Positions 12,905 to 23,067 of a stretch of DNA of 64,000 bases are shown piece after piece. Position numbers and translations under genes: made by a program. The DNA lies in NCBI RefSeq assembly GCF_000143415.4, contig NW_003314319.1, positions 710,365 through 774,364 of the forward strand, given 5' to 3'. The stretch is from Selaginella moellendorffii (Eukaryota > Streptophyta > Lycopodiopsida > Selaginellales > Selaginellaceae). How positions within the stretch are numbered: the first letter of the stretch is position 1; each line of letters opens with the position of its first letter. A model generated the notes under the pieces. The model had not been told where the DNA came from and did no database searches. It saw only the letters and a program-made list of their open reading frames with translations.

Positions 12905-15287
12905 ATGAAGGCAAGGAAAAGAAAGGTATGGTCTGCATTGGGCTCTTTTTTTTGTTCTTCCTCGCTGTGGTGAAAAAGAAGCAAAAATTTATCCTCGTTT
13001 TTTCACGCAGGACGAGAGGCACCGAAGTGTATCCGATGCCAAGCGCCGGAAAACCGAGCCACGGAGAGGGAAGGGATTACTGGTGCCTCCTCCTCGCGAT
13101 AACAATGCGGTGAGTTTTAGTTCCATCTCTCGAAACAACCCAGTAACTATTCCTTCGCAGCTCCTGCCATGCAAGGATTTCTTTGGAGCTGGAGGAACAG
13201 TTCTAGCGAGCAACGTTCTTCATCGTTTCCCCGACCACTGCGAGCCCACGTATCCGAAAAGGCCAATTCCAACACCTGGATATCGTCTCGTTGATGGCGA
13301 AGAAGAGATTAACAGGTATCGCGAGGAAAGTGAGAGCGAGGAACGAGAGGAAGAACACGAGAGCGATGACAGGTCTAGCAGTCACCAGGAGGAGATAGAA
13401 CTCGAAAGGAGCCCGAGCTTTTCAAACACTAGAGGCTGCGGAAAGGCTATCTACAAGGGATTGCTGGATAAGAACCGGGGATGTAATTGCAACGTTCTCG
13501 TGGTAGAGTTCGATCGGGGATGGAGAGAGTATGGAGCTACTGTGGAGCTCCACAGTGGTCACAGGGGCTGGTATCTTTGCGTGCTTCTGCAAGGGGAGAC
13601 GTTGTTCGTCCAGGAGATTAGACGAAGGTTTTTCCACTACAGCACCAACGGGTTCTCGGGTTCTTTCATGTGGAAGGCCGACCAGGGATGGATGCTCGAG
13701 TTTAAAAACACCATGCAGCTCAACGCTTTCAAGAGAGTTTTCGAGAAGTGCTATCAGAAGAACTACATGCTTGCGGCTTCTCGAAAACTTCCAACTCCAA
13801 AGTTCCAGGTCGTGAAAGACTTGGATACTCGGTGGAGGGGGCCGGCTTTTATCCGTCCTGCGAATGGATACATTCCGACGCCTGAGGTGAATCTGGAAAC
13901 CCGGGTTCTCTACGACATGGATTGCGAGGACGAGGAATGGCTGTCGAACTTGAACGGGAAGGCTGGCGGTTACACGAAGATCTCGGAGCAGAAGTTCGAG
14001 AAGATGATGTACACGCTGGAGAAGTATTCTCATGATCGGAACGAGCTCTTGTCAATCGACGCGGCAAGTGAGGTTTGTCTACACGTTGCGTCGCTGAAGA
14101 TCATTAAGCTGATCCATGGCTATTGGATTGAGAAGAGACGGAGGAACGGAATATCTTTGGTGAGATATTTCCAGGTATACTCCTCTCTTTTGTTTTCTAC
14201 TGCTTTTTTGCACTAAACTTTCTCTCTGTTTATTTTCGCAGCCAGAGCGCTGGAAGCAGTACCGGGACTCCTCTAAAAAACAGAAGAGGCATTTATTTGC
14301 GTTTTGCCTGCCTCCTCGAGGACTTGAAATTGAGTCTCTACCAGAGACTGTCTCTTCGAGCTCGCCCGTTTTGGATGCTACTGATCAAGATGTTCCAAAT
14401 CCAGTTGGTAAGATATAGCTTTTGCTCTGTGTAGTTTTAACCACCTTTCTTTTCTAGGCGTGGAGAATATCGAGTCTCCTTCACTTCCGGAGGTCTGTGA
14501 TGAAGCATCGGTTCCATCCGATGAAAAAGAAGCTGAAAGTAGAGAGCCGGCGCAAACCGACCTCGGCTTTAAGAAGTTTGTGGGGACGAAAGAGGTTCGT
14601 CCTCAACCAGGAGATCTCGTCTGGAAGAAATACACTGGACGGGCCAATCCGGAGGAGATGAAGAAGCTCAAGGTGATACATCAGATGCGACAGTCGGGCA
14701 TCAAGCACTTCACCAGACGAAAAAAAGTGCCGCAAATCTCGAGATCGAAGTCCTCCAAATCGTCCAAGTCGCCATGCAATGGGAGCCTTACGAACGAGGC
14801 TAGTTCTTCGCAGGAAGGGACGTCGGACTTACTGGCACTGGCAGAAGCGGCAACTCTTTCTCCGTATAGAAAAGAGAGGCCTGCTAGCAGCACCGGCGGA
14901 GAAGACACCGAGATGGAGTCCGAGATAGAGACTCCGGCTAAAGAAACTCTGGTTGAAAAAACCGTTGAGGCTTCAACGATTCAGGAGAGAGTGGATGAGA
15001 TGATCAGGCAGAGGGCGCAACTAGAGAAACTGGCGTTGAAGAAACAGATGAGCAAGCTCAAGCAGCAGATGAAGATGGTGAACCAGCAGCAACAGCAGCA
15101 GCAGCCGCTGGTGGTGGACTCGAGCTTGCCGGAGCTGGAAGATTTTGGAACCTGGAGCGTAGAATTCCAGAAAGCGATCGAGAGGCTCGAGGAGCACAAG
15201 AGGAAGAAGCAGCAACTCCAACAGGTCCGGAGCAAGGACCAACAGCGGGTTGTGTCGGTGAGCGTCAAGCGCACCAATTCAAGGTAG
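12905..15287 (+). CDS. Enhancer-of-polycomb-like (EPL) chromatin protein
   Basis: Five exons: 12905-12925, 13011-13109, 13161-14174, 14242-14407, 14458-15287, joining to 710 codons (709 residues). The first exon encodes only MKARKRK; this start is chosen because the frame stays open through both short introns and gives a basic nuclear-type N-terminus. The plant-specific block before the EPL domain (GWYLCVLLQGETL ... WMLEFKNTMQLNAFKRVFEKC, about residues 180-255) matches the layout of plant EPL proteins. The EPL1 core follows around residues 285-310 (TRVLYDMDCEDEEWLSNLN), then a helix with YWIEKRRRNGISLVRYFQ and PERWKQYRD. The C-terminus has a coiled coil and a short poly-Gln near residue 645. 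Related proteins are scaffold subunits of the NuA4 histone acetyltransferase complex; that role is inferred from the family. Confidence 0.88.
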
Positions 15288-15761
15288 GATTTCTACTTCA
15301 TATCTGTGTTCTTTCTCCTGTTTCCTTTGTTCTCTGCACGGTGCATTAGAATTTTTCTGCTTGTATCATACTTGTAGATTCTCAGGAGCTATCTTTTCAA
15401 AGGTTTAGGCTCAGAACGTTCACGTTTTCGTTTTCCATCGCTTTGACTTCTCCTTGTTGGTTGCCTTTTTGTGTGGCTTCTTTTCATATTCTAACGATCC
15501 AAAATCTTTTTTTGGTGGGTGTGTGTGTAGATTTAGCACGCTGTTGCTGGTGGTAGCCAATTCAGCAGCCGAGGTTGAGAGCTCTTAACTTACAAAAAGA
15601 GAATGAGAAGAAATGTAGCGCAAACAATCCTAGTTTGTAAAACATACATAAAAGAAAAAGCCTTTTGTAATGCAAAAGGTGGTGCATTGGAATATACCAA
15701 GGGTTGGGCCTTTATATGTGTGCTTAAGGTTAGGGGAACATTACCTTTCGTTCTTTCGAAG
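15288..15761. other. intergenic: EPL 3' flank and phosphatase 5' flank
   Basis: No gene. A TATA-like TTTATATG at about 15710 sits some 50 bp before the phosphatase ATG. The phosphatase frame is also open back to an ATG at 15603, so an N-terminal extension of 53 residues is possible but poorly conserved in character. Confidence 0.35.
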
Positions 15762-16439
15762 ATGAGCGGACAGTGGGATTTCACATTAGAAGTTGTGCTC
15801 AAGGCCGAGAAGACCAAGTTCAAGGAGGACTTTGCTGCGTCTCTTTTACCGCCACCTCTGGATCCAAGCAAGCCAACGCTGGTTTTGGACATGGACGACA
15901 CCCTCGTCCACAGCCGACGGGGGAAGGCAACGCTCAAGCTCGTCAGCGGGAAAGTTGTGGCAGTGCAGCGCTACATGGTGGCTAAGCGGCCCGGCGTGGA
16001 CAAGTTCCTGCGGGACATGGCAAAGCTCTACGAGATCGTGGTGTTTACCGCGTCGAAGCAGTATTATGCGGACACGATTCTGGACAAGCTCGACCCGGAG
16101 GGATTGATCACTCACCGCCTGTACCGGGAGTCGTGTGTGTCCTGCGATGGGGAAACGATGATCAAGGACTTGTCGCGCTTGGGTCGCGACTTGAAGCGGG
16201 TGGTGATTGTGGACGACAAGCCCCACTACTTTTCCCTGCAACCCAGGAATGGAATCCAGATCCCAGCTTTCAGGAATGTCAAAGGGAAGAAGTATTTGCA
16301 ACTCAAGCATATTGGGTTCTTCCTTGAGAAGGTCGCTGGAGCGAAGGATTTGACACTGGAGCTTGAGAGGGCGAAAATAATTAAGAGATCTAGGAAGGTT
16401 TATGAGATCTTTCAAGAACTCTTCTGTATCAAGCCGTAA
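15762..16439 (+). CDS. FCP1/SCP-type (NIF) CTD small phosphatase-like protein
   Basis: A single-exon gene of 225 residues from the ATG at 15762. The HAD-family catalytic motif DMDDTLVHS (residues 43-51; the first Asp is the nucleophile, the third position Asp the acid/base) identifies the FCP1-homology domain. It is followed by RPGVDKFLRDMAKLYEIVVFTAS and VVIVDDKPHYFSLQPRNGI, the standard second and third blocks. Such enzymes remove phosphate from serines, classically of the RNA polymerase II C-terminal domain; the actual substrate cannot be told here. There is no membrane segment and no BRCT domain, so it is an SCP/NIF-type rather than full FCP1. Lack of introns contrasts with all neighbours and may indicate a retrocopy origin. 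The upstream in-frame ATG at 15603 is less likely. Confidence 0.88.
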   Translation: MSGQWDFTLEVVLKAEKTKFKEDFAASLLPPPLDPSKPTLVLDMDDTLVHSRRGKATLKLVSGKVVAVQRYMVAKRPGVDKFLRDMAKLYEIVVFTASKQYYADTILDKLDPEGLITHRLYRESCVSCDGETMIKDLSRLGRDLKRVVIVDDKPHYFSLQPRNGIQIPAFRNVKGKKYLQLKHIGFFLEKVAGAKDLTLELERAKIIKRSRKVYEIFQELFCIKP

Positions 16440-16614
16440 AACCTTGTCACTCTTTTGCAACAATGGTTAGAGTTAGACTGCAGTGGCGCTTAATTCTTTT
16501 TGGAAAATGGAAATCAAGTTCTCTCACAGCTATGTATTTCTGCCATCTTTGTGCAAGATACATCTATGATTTTAAAGAACAAACTTCATCGAAAACTACC
16601 CTTTTCTTAGACAA

Positions 16615-16656
16615 CCAAAAGCGTGCGTTTCTTGATTAAGCCAAAAGCGTGCGTTT
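16615..16656. repeat. 16-bp direct repeat upstream of RPA49
   Basis: CCAAAAGCGTGCGTTT occurs at 16615-16630 and again, exactly, at 16641-16656, 34-75 bp before the RPA49 ATG. A telo-box (TAGGGTTT, 16675-16682) follows immediately. Together these look like the core promoter of RPA49; the repeat is of unknown function. Confidence 0.5.
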
Positions 16657-16689
16657 AGCTTAGATGCCTGGGTTTAGGGTTTGGCAGCT

Positions 16690-18277
16690 ATGGAGGAGGA
16701 CGATGGCGCTGCTCCCAGCACCAGCAGCGCCAAGAGGAAGAAGCGCTCTCGCCAAAAGGTAACGCTGGATGTGCTGGCGAGGGAGGAAGGCGCGCAGCTC
16801 CCGATTCTGGCGTATTTTCCCACGCCATTCGATCCCTGCGCGCAGCAGTCGACCAAGGACGATCAATCGGATCCGCCCGAGCTCTACGCGAGCACCAAGA
16901 ACTCGCAAATGCAGCTGGTGGTCCGGCCGCCGGGGGGAAATGTGGATTTCGTTGGAGCGAACGCGAACAGTGAAGCCGGTGCCTGGAATCCGACCATGTT
17001 TGCTCTCGGGGTTTTCGATAAGGAGGAGGGAACTCTCAAGATCGTGCCAGTAGTCTCGAATAAGGTACCGCATTCTCGTCCAGGATCTCGCGAATGGTCG
17101 ACCATCTTCATTCTTTTTTTGCTACTTTTCCTTCACAGGTTTTAAGAATGGAACCTAGAGTTCGTGGTGTCTCGTACATGATGGATTACGGCAACCAGGA
17201 TGACACGGAGGTGGATAGAGAAATGAGGATCGATCGGAAGAACACGCTCGTGAATAGATTTGGAACGAAGAAGGCCAAGAACGCGGTAAGTCTTCTGTTG
17301 TTTCTATTGTTCTTTGTTTTTCTTTCTTACAACTTCTTTTCCAGCTGCAAAGAATGTCGAGAGCTGTGGTGAAAGAAACTGCGCTGGGAGGATCTGACGA
17401 GCAATTCAAAGGCTACTTACAGGACGCTGTGCAACAAGAGGGGCTTGTGATGACGAGAAAGGAGGTGGAAAAAGCAGCAAATGCCGCGATGGTGAGAAGA
17501 ATACCGCCTTACAATCTCGACGCCAAGGCTCCCGACGATGCCTATCCTCTCAACAAGATCATAACAAAAGAGGAGTGGCAATCCATGGACTCGAGCGATC
17601 TCATGAAGGCGGCCAAGAAGGCGGCAGAGCTCGAGGCTCTACGCTCGCAAGAAAAATACTGGAACTTTATCCTCGATCGGATACACCGCCTTCGCGTCGA
17701 CGTAAGCAAGTTTTTCTTTCGTTTTCTTTGGCTCGGCTGACACTTTTGTGCACAGGGAGATCGAGAAGGAAATGCCAAGCGGAGTTTCATCATGGTCTAC
17801 CTGAATTACCTCCTCTCGATGTTCCACGCGACGAGGGGCCGCGTGGTGAGCGGCCGCAATCCATTCTTCGACGAGAAGGTGAACCTGGACATGCCGCAAG
17901 TGATCTACGACAAGCTCAGCTCGATGTTCCTGCAAGACGCGCCGCCGCAGACCGAGAAGCGAGGCTCCGGCGGCAGTGGCAAGCTCCTCCACAGGGACTA
18001 CCTCCTGAGCTACATCCTGGTGCTGGCCATGAAACTGGACGGCTTCACGTCCGACGCGCAAGACATGGCTACGGAGCTCAAGATGACCGTGACGGACTTG
18101 CAGCCACACTACGCGCAGCTGGGGTGTAAGGTGGAGGCACCGCATTTTCGAGGCGCGGCAAAGGCAGTGAAACCAAAGGTGACGATGCCGCTGCCATTGA
18201 ATCTGGATGAAGAGGACCCGGCGAACGCCAGGAGAGGCGGAGGAGGAGGTGGTCGGGGCCGAGGTAGAGGACGGTGA
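16690..18277 (+). CDS. RPA49: RNA polymerase I subunit RPA49
   Basis: Four exons: 16690-17064, 17139-17285, 17345-17701, 17756-18277, joining to 467 codons (466 residues). The N-terminal dimerisation half contains LPILAYFPTPFDP and the beta-rich block MQLVVRPPGGNVDFVGANA, as in A49-type subunits. The second half has YPLNKIITKEEW and a helical C-terminus (tandem winged-helix region, FIMVYLNYLLSMFHATRG onwards) that in yeast binds DNA and supports rRNA gene transcription in the nucleolus. The extreme C-terminus is an Arg/Gly tail (GGGGGGRGRGRGR), not typical of the yeast protein. The true start is the ATG at 16690; upstream in-frame codons lack an ATG. Exons 1-3 are duplicated as fragments at about 38.76-39.15 and 52.15-52.54 kb. 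Confidence 0.9.
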
Positions 18278-18335
18278 AATCCTGGAAGTGGACTCGTAAT
18301 CTCCTGGTCGAACCACTTTTGGTTCGAAGATCTTT

Positions 18336-18495
18336 GTTACTTCCAATGCGGAACTCCAGGAACTTTGTTACTTCCAACTTGAAATCCAGGATTCCAACGT
18401 GAAAGTCCAGGAACTTTTTTACTTCCAACGTGAAAATCCAGGATTCCAACGTGAAAGTCCGGGAACTTGTTTCCTTTCAACGTGAAAATCCGGCA
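18336..18495. repeat. minisatellite, about six degenerate units
   Basis: About six copies of a 22-30 bp unit around TTCCAACGTGAAAATCCAGGAA, alternating with and without an ACTTTGTTAC spacer, so a dimer of about 52 bp is also visible. It lies just 3' of RPA49. No coding potential. Confidence 0.75.
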
Positions 18496-19206
18496 TTTCT
18501 ACAAGGTACCAGGTTTCGTCGAGATCGTCTCTACGTGGATAAGCGGTGTGATTTGTTGACATATCCGAATCTTAGCAATCGATTTCAATAAAAGGCGACA
18601 CGTAATGTAGATGTCTTTCTTACTCCTCCTCCACCACCTTTCGGTTCTTAATGGAAAAGATGGCCCTTACCGATAAGAGGATGCGATAGCGCACGCCGCC
18701 TTTCTTGAGCGAGAAAATAAAAAATAAAAAACCAAAGCACCACCGGCACGGAACATTCAAGAAAAAACTATAGCTTTTTTTTAATCGCTAATCGCCCACA
18801 AGCTTGGGCCGGTCCAAATATTTTAAAACGGCCAACGTACGGCCCCGCCAGATATGCCGATCTGATTCCTTTCTTGTGGCCTCAAATATATAACAGCCTT
18901 CTCTCTCACACAATGTGGTGTGTGGTTTTTGATTTTGGGGGGAGAGAGGATGTGAGGGCGATTCTTCCAAGATTGGCGTGTTAGGGTTTCCATCAGGGGA
19001 TCGATCGATCGGGCGCGCACAATGCGAGCGCAGCAGTGGATCGATCGACAGTGGCCGCGGCGGGGCCGCCGCGCAAGAGATTCTTCTCGCGGAATCTCTT
19101 TCCCTGTTGCGGCTTCGTCCTGCATTGTCCCTCCTTTAGTGCTCGCCCGGAAAGGGACCGAAATGGAACTACTTTAGGACTCGGGGAGGGGTATTTTTGG
19201 CGATCG
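18496..19206. other. intergenic, HMA promoter flank
   Basis: No gene supported. A telo-box (TAGGGTTT) is at 18982-18989, about 220 bp before the HMA start. An ATG at 19022 opens a short frame unrelated to the HMA frame. The stretch 18720-18785 is A-rich. Confidence 0.4.
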
Positions 19207-22200
19207 ATGATCATGGATCAGGTACGCATCCTTTTTCTCTTCTCTTGAAGTTTTTGCGATTTGATTCTCGGTGTATGCGCAGAAGCAGCACAAGGAGGGC
19301 GATCATCTTCTCATCCTCGAGGGCGACGGCATCACGTATGTGGCCGTCCCGGACAAAGGTAGGATCTGTTTTGTGGATCACCACACGGGGACTTGGGCGC
19401 CTCTCCCCGAGTCCGAGCGATGCTGCCTCCGAGAGAGCCAGCACGTCCACGCGCATGTCCATCACGGAGAGATCACCGAGGATGTCTTGCTCGAACAGGT
19501 TTGGAATTGCCGTTCGTGGACGATTTACAAGCTGCCTTTTTTTTTTTCCTTTGTTTGTTAGTGCTTGGAGGAGACTTGTTGGGCTCTCCCGATGTCCTGG
19601 GACGGGCTGAGTTCATCGCTCAAGGACGAGCACAAGCATAACGACGACTGTGGCCACAACCAAATCGCTCACGGTGATCACTATGACTTTCTAGTCCCCA
19701 AGCAGGATGGATCATACATGCTCATCCGAGATGCCGGGGACTCTCAGTACGAGCATGGCCGCCTGGTTAAGGTGGGGGAATCGCTGGGAAAGCTCAAGAG
19801 GCGGCCGAAGCAGCTGATGGATATCTTCAGCTACCAGGGCCCCGAAGGCAAAGGTTACGAGATTCTTGCCGAGGAAGACGATGCTGTGGTAGCTCCCAGG
19901 CTTGCCGAGGACATCCTAAACATTCCAGAGAATTTCCAGCAAGTTGCACGGACGGTTTTAAACGTCATGGGTATTTGCTGCCCCTCGGAGGTTCCTCTCG
20001 TCAGGAAGATCTTGGAACCTTTACCGGGTGTCAAGGAGGTGTCTGTGAACTACACGTCGCGGATTGTGACAGTTCTTCACGACAGGCTCTTGACTCCTGA
20101 AGGACGTCTAGGTAGAGCTTTAGCTTTCGTGCTTGCTCTGTTTTCTTCTCACACCCGTTTTTTCCTTTCCTTTATTGCCTTTTCTTCAGTCAAAGCACTC
20201 AACGAAGCTAGACTAGACGCAAGTTTACATCATCGTGGAGAGCTAAAGAGGTCTAGTAACTGGCCCAGTCCCTGGACCATTTGTTGCGGTATTCTACTGC
20301 TCGTATCCTTCTTCAAACATTTTTGGAACCCTTTGAAATGGTTCGCTATCGGAGCGGTGGCTGTTGGTATACCGCCGATTTTTATGCGGAGCATAGCGTC
20401 TCTAAGACGATGGATTCTAGACATCAACATTCTTATGCTCATAGCAGGTATGATGAGTTAAAATGGCTTTTCAGTGTCTGATGATAAAACTATATCAGTC
20501 GGCGGTGCTATTGCTCTAACTGACTACATTGAAGCTGGATCGATCGTATTTTTGTTTACTCTAGCTGAATGGCTAGAAGGACGATCGAGCGAGCAGGTAA
20601 ATGTTATTGTTTTTCTTTTCGTTTGTCCTTACCCTTTATGACACTCGTCGTGGTGTCTCAGGCGCGTTCCGCATTGGCGTCCGGTCTGGATGTCCCTCGA
20701 AACGCCATCCTTGCCGAAACCGGGGCGATGGTCCCCGTTGACGAAGTTAAACTTGGATCATCAATTGCGGTCAAAGCTGGGGAGATGATTCCGGTAGACG
20801 GGATTATCATGTCAGGAGAGTGCTCTTTGGATGAAAGCAGCTTGACTGGTGAATCAAAGCCTGTCGAGAAGGCTTGCGGAAGCGAAGTTTGGGCTGGAAC
20901 AGTGAATTTGGCTGGTACGCGCGCTTATTCTTCAAGTTCTCGTTCAAAACTAACTTCATCTCTGTCTACAGGCTACATCACCGTTCAAACCACTGCACTT
21001 GCTGAAGACTCGGCCGTCTCAAGAATGATCAAACTCGTGGAGGAAGCCCAAGCAAAACGATCTCACTTCGAGCAGCTAGTGGAAAAGTTTGCAAAATTCT
21101 ACACTCCTGGTAAGTCCACAAATTTTCTGTGCGATTGCTAATGTAGCATTGCTATGCAGCTTTGGTAGCGACAGCTCTTGGTCTAGCACTCATTCCGTTG
21201 ATAGCGCACACTCACCATGAGAAACACTGGCTGTACTTAGCTCTCATTTTGCTGGTTGTGGCTTGCCCGTGTGCTTTAGTCCTTTCGACGCCCGTCGCAG
21301 TAGCCTGTGGAATACAACACGCAGCAAGACTTGGAGTCGTGATCAAGGGTGGAAGCTACCTTGAAATCCTTGCCAAGATCAAGTGCTTGGCAATGGATAA
21401 GACAGGAACCTTGACAGAGGGACACTTCCGCGTTTCCGAAGTTGTACCTGTTGGTGAAACCGAAGACCTGCAACAAATTTTGTATTGGTAAGTTTGACTT
21501 TTCTGCTGTGTGTCGCTGATAAATATTTTTTGTTGCGCAGGTTAACGAGTGTTGAAAGTAGATCGAGCCATCCAATGGCCGCTGCACTCGTCACATACGC
21601 TAGCTTACAAGATGTTGTTCCATCGAAATCCGTTACAGACTTTCAGATTATTGAAGGCGAAGGTGTTTCCGCCGTTGTGGATGGGCACTTGGTAGAGATT
21701 GGTAACGCGCGATTAGCATCTCGCCTTGGCTGGAGCAGTACAGGTTTCCATCGGCTCCTCCTTCAGTGGACTTGTAATCTAACTGTTCGTATTTCTGCAG
21801 CCATTACGAAGCTAAAGAATCAAACAGGAACCGTCGGCTGGCTTGGAAAGGATCACCAGCTCCTGGCAGTTTTTAGCCTCGAGGATCATGTACGGGAGGA
21901 AGCGGCAGAAGCAGTGTCGAGTCTAAAGGTTGGGCTTGGAGCGTTCTTCCCGTGTTCCTTACAAGCTTTATTTTGTTTATGGCAGCGTATGAAGGTCCAG
22001 ATCCATATGCTAACTGGGGATAACCATGAGACGGCCCAGAGTGTCCAGAGAAAAGTAAGCTTCTATTTCCATCTTCGAAGTGTCACTAAATTATCTCCAT
22101 TGCAGTTGGGAGGAGTTACTGTACACGCCGGTCTTCTCCCCCAGGACAAAGTCAGAATCATCCAAGAGCTGAAAGAAAACCACGGTGTGACGGGAATGAT

Positions 22201-22831
22201 AGGCGACGGGATAAACGACGCCCCGGCTTTAGCAGCGGCGGACGTAGGATTCGCCATGGGTCTAGCCGGATCAGCAGTGGCAATGGAGACATCGGACGTT
22301 TTCCTCATGACCGACGATCTCCGGAAGCTGAGCATGGTGGCGAGTCTGGGAAGGAGAGTCCGCACCAAAGTTATACAGAACGTTGTCATCTCGGTGGGTC
22401 TCAAAGTCGCGATGCTGGCACTCTCGTTCGCTGGCTATGGCTACCTGTGGATGGCGGTCCTGGTAGACGTCGGGGCGTGCTTGCTGGTGATCTCAAACAG
22501 CACGCTTTTACTCCGAGGAACAGGGAAGAAGAGATCATCGGGCCACCACCATCACCACGGAAAGAATTGCAAGGATCACGACCACGATCACGACGGTGGT
22601 AAACAGTGCTCCAAGGACGACGATCACGCCGGAAGAACACAGTGCTCTGATCACGAGCATGGCGCTGAGAAGCACCAGCACCATCGCCATCCCAGCCACG
22701 ACCATGGTCACAACCATAGTCACGAACATAGCCACCACAGTCACGACCATCACCACCACCAGGATCAAGGCCACTCACACTGCAAGAAGAAGCACGCTTG
22801 TGGCAAAGGCCACTCACACGCTCACTGCTAA
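19207..22831 (+). CDS. P1B-2 heavy-metal (Zn/Cd) ATPase, HMA2/3/4-like, with extended N-terminus
   Basis: Twelve exons (19207-19221, 19283-19498, 19562-20111, 20190-20447, 20499-20596, 20662-20914, 20972-21109, 21160-21487, 21541-21743, 21801-21928, 21986-22054, 22106-22831) join to 917 codons (916 residues). It would export Zn2+ or Cd2+ using ATP. Motifs: metal-binding GICCPSE at 214-220 (the plant P1B-2 form), TGES 364-367, CPC 468-470, phosphorylation site DKTGT 512-516, a SHP motif, and GDGIND 708-713. The last 95 residues are His-rich with scattered Cys, as in plant zinc pumps. Unusual is the first 180 or so residues, which precede the metal-binding domain and contain two related His modules (residues 8-25 and 101-122, the second with [16 protein letters not shown]). 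The start codon could also be 19213 (two codons later). A truncated copy lies at 52.7-53.5 kb. Confidence 0.93.
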
Positions 22832-23067
22832 CGTTTGACAGAATCTAATTTAAACGCTGAGAATATGCTTGGTGATTGTTATTGGCCTAGGCTCTGTAAC
22901 ACGTGGCAGGCGGTAAAAATAAAACCCCCGCCATTGTGGTTTTAGGTTGGAGGAGGGTTGTGGGTGGATATGCTAGATCGCGGCGATGGCGAGGGCGGCA
23001 GCGTTCTCGCGGAGGATTCTTGATTGTTTTGAGTGATCTGGGGACTCGCATTTTGATTCTGGAGGCC
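22832..23067. promoter_or_regulatory. HMA 3' flank and MAP65 promoter
   Basis: A 236-bp spacer with no gene. Much of it is conserved in copy C (53.55-53.72 kb), including TAACACGTGGCAGGCG, an ACGTG-containing G-box-like site at about 22900. Conservation may simply reflect recent duplication. Confidence 0.35.

Noticed and set aside
16681-16689. RPA49 start three codons upstream
   Set aside because: The codon at 16681 is TTG; the first ATG in frame is 16690.
18336-18495. CRISPR-like regular repeat
   Set aside because: Units are degenerate and contiguous with no unique spacers; it is a minisatellite in a plant genome.
22535-22774. Minus-strand Val/Met-rich frame resembling a membrane protein
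   Set aside because: Antisense of the CAC/CAT histidine codons in the HMA tail, which read as GTG/ATG on the other strand.
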